NCBI RefSeq assembly: GCF_039521975.1 | Contig: NZ_BAAACZ010000019.1 | Location: 32,300-96,299, forward strand | DNA from: Alkalibacillus silvisoli | GTDB taxonomy: Bacteria; Bacillota; Bacilli; Bacillales; Alkalibacillaceae | Direction of reading: 5' to 3' | DNA: 64,000 nucleotides | Shown here: piece by piece, positions 63,843 to 64,000 of the stretch | How the letters are laid out: every line of letters starts with the position of its first letter | How positions within the stretch are numbered: the first letter of the stretch is position 1 | The notes under the pieces: model-generated | The model's database searches: none | What the model saw: the letters and a program-made list of their open reading frames with translations, nothing else | Told to the model about the DNA's origin: nothing | Translations under genes and position numbers: made by a program

Positions 63843-64000
63843 TCATCCGTGTAGCTTTAGGAGCAAAAAGCCACCGGAGAATAAGCTAAGTCTGTGAGCA
63901 CAGAGAAGTCTAACAAGTAAGCGTGAATTACACAACAATATTAATAATACTTATGGCTCGGTAGCTAAGCGTAAACATCAGAGAATAACATCCATGTAGC
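63843..64000. repeat. Structured repeat-like stretch cut by the window end
   Basis: CATCCGTGTAGC (63844-63855) recurs as CATCCATGTAGC at 63989-64000, and GAGAATAA occurs at 63877 and 63981. Between them lie small hairpins such as TCTGTG-AGC-ACAGA. No reading frame is evident. It resembles the GC-rich intergenic repeats of Bacillaceae, but it is cut off. Confidence 0.35.

Noticed and set aside
63843..64000. CRISPR array or rRNA leader after tRNA-Asp
   Set aside because: Only two imperfect repeats 145 bp apart, no regular spacers, and no rRNA sequence before the window ends.

Overview
The window is the chromosomal origin region of a spore-forming, low-G+C Bacillaceae bacterium. The evidence is the gene order dnaA-dnaN-yaaA-recF-remB-gyrB-gyrA on one side and rpmH-rnpA-yidC-jag-mnmE-mnmG-rsmG-noc-soj-spo0J on the other. 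Sporulation genes (gin, bofA, a YaaH-type germination glycosidase, yyaC, a CotY/CotZ-like coat gene) support this. By eye the G+C is in the high thirties, and many proteins are rich in Asp/Glu. That would suit a halotolerant or alkaliphilic relative of Oceanobacillus, Virgibacillus or Alkalibacillus, but the genus is inferred only.

The window runs opposite to the usual map. The origin is bipartite, in the dnaA-dnaN gap (about 37.08-37.22 kb) and upstream of dnaA (about 38.68-39.02 kb). The left arm is mostly on the minus strand and the right arm mostly on the plus strand, so the main replication, repair and translation genes point away from the origin.

Left arm, read outwards from oriC: dnaN, yaaA, recF, remB, gyrB, gyrA, an HD-GYP protein with a changed HD motif, dacA, pdxS-pdxT, then serS behind a T-box leader with a 416-bp inverted-repeat element inserted in it, and tRNA-Ser. 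Next come a LytM peptidase/bactofilin pair and dgk-dck. After these lies an accessory block of about 11 kb (8.0-19.8 kb): a coat gene, a CstR-controlled persulfide/sulfurtransferase cluster, a SulP transporter, two decayed genes, cyanase, acetyl-CoA synthetase, an orphan lysine/ornithine N-monooxygenase, a PfpI protein and a DUF3891 protein. Conserved order then resumes: yaaH, tadA, the SRP RNA, dnaX, ebfC, recR, bofA, gin, an extra murB, and a truncated YaaO-type decarboxylase at the edge.

Right arm: rpmH, rnpA, yidC, jag, the tRNA-modification genes mnmE/mnmG, rsmG, the chromosome organisation genes noc, soj and spo0J with four perfect parS sites, DUF554, yyaC, a YkvI-like protein, DUF951, ychF, rpsF-ssb-rpsR with an S6:S18-type leader, yybS, gdpP, rplI, the replicative helicase, an M50-like protein and purA with PurBoxes. 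The arm ends with a TetR/MFS pair carrying two matching palindromes, tRNA-Asp, and a structured repeat-like stretch cut by the window edge.

The most interesting material is the sulfur locus, where three promoters carry the same ATACC-N6-GGTAT operator and decayed copies lie downstream. Next are the inverted-repeat element between the serS T-box and serS, and the well-preserved replication and segregation sites (DnaA-trio, parS, one Noc site).
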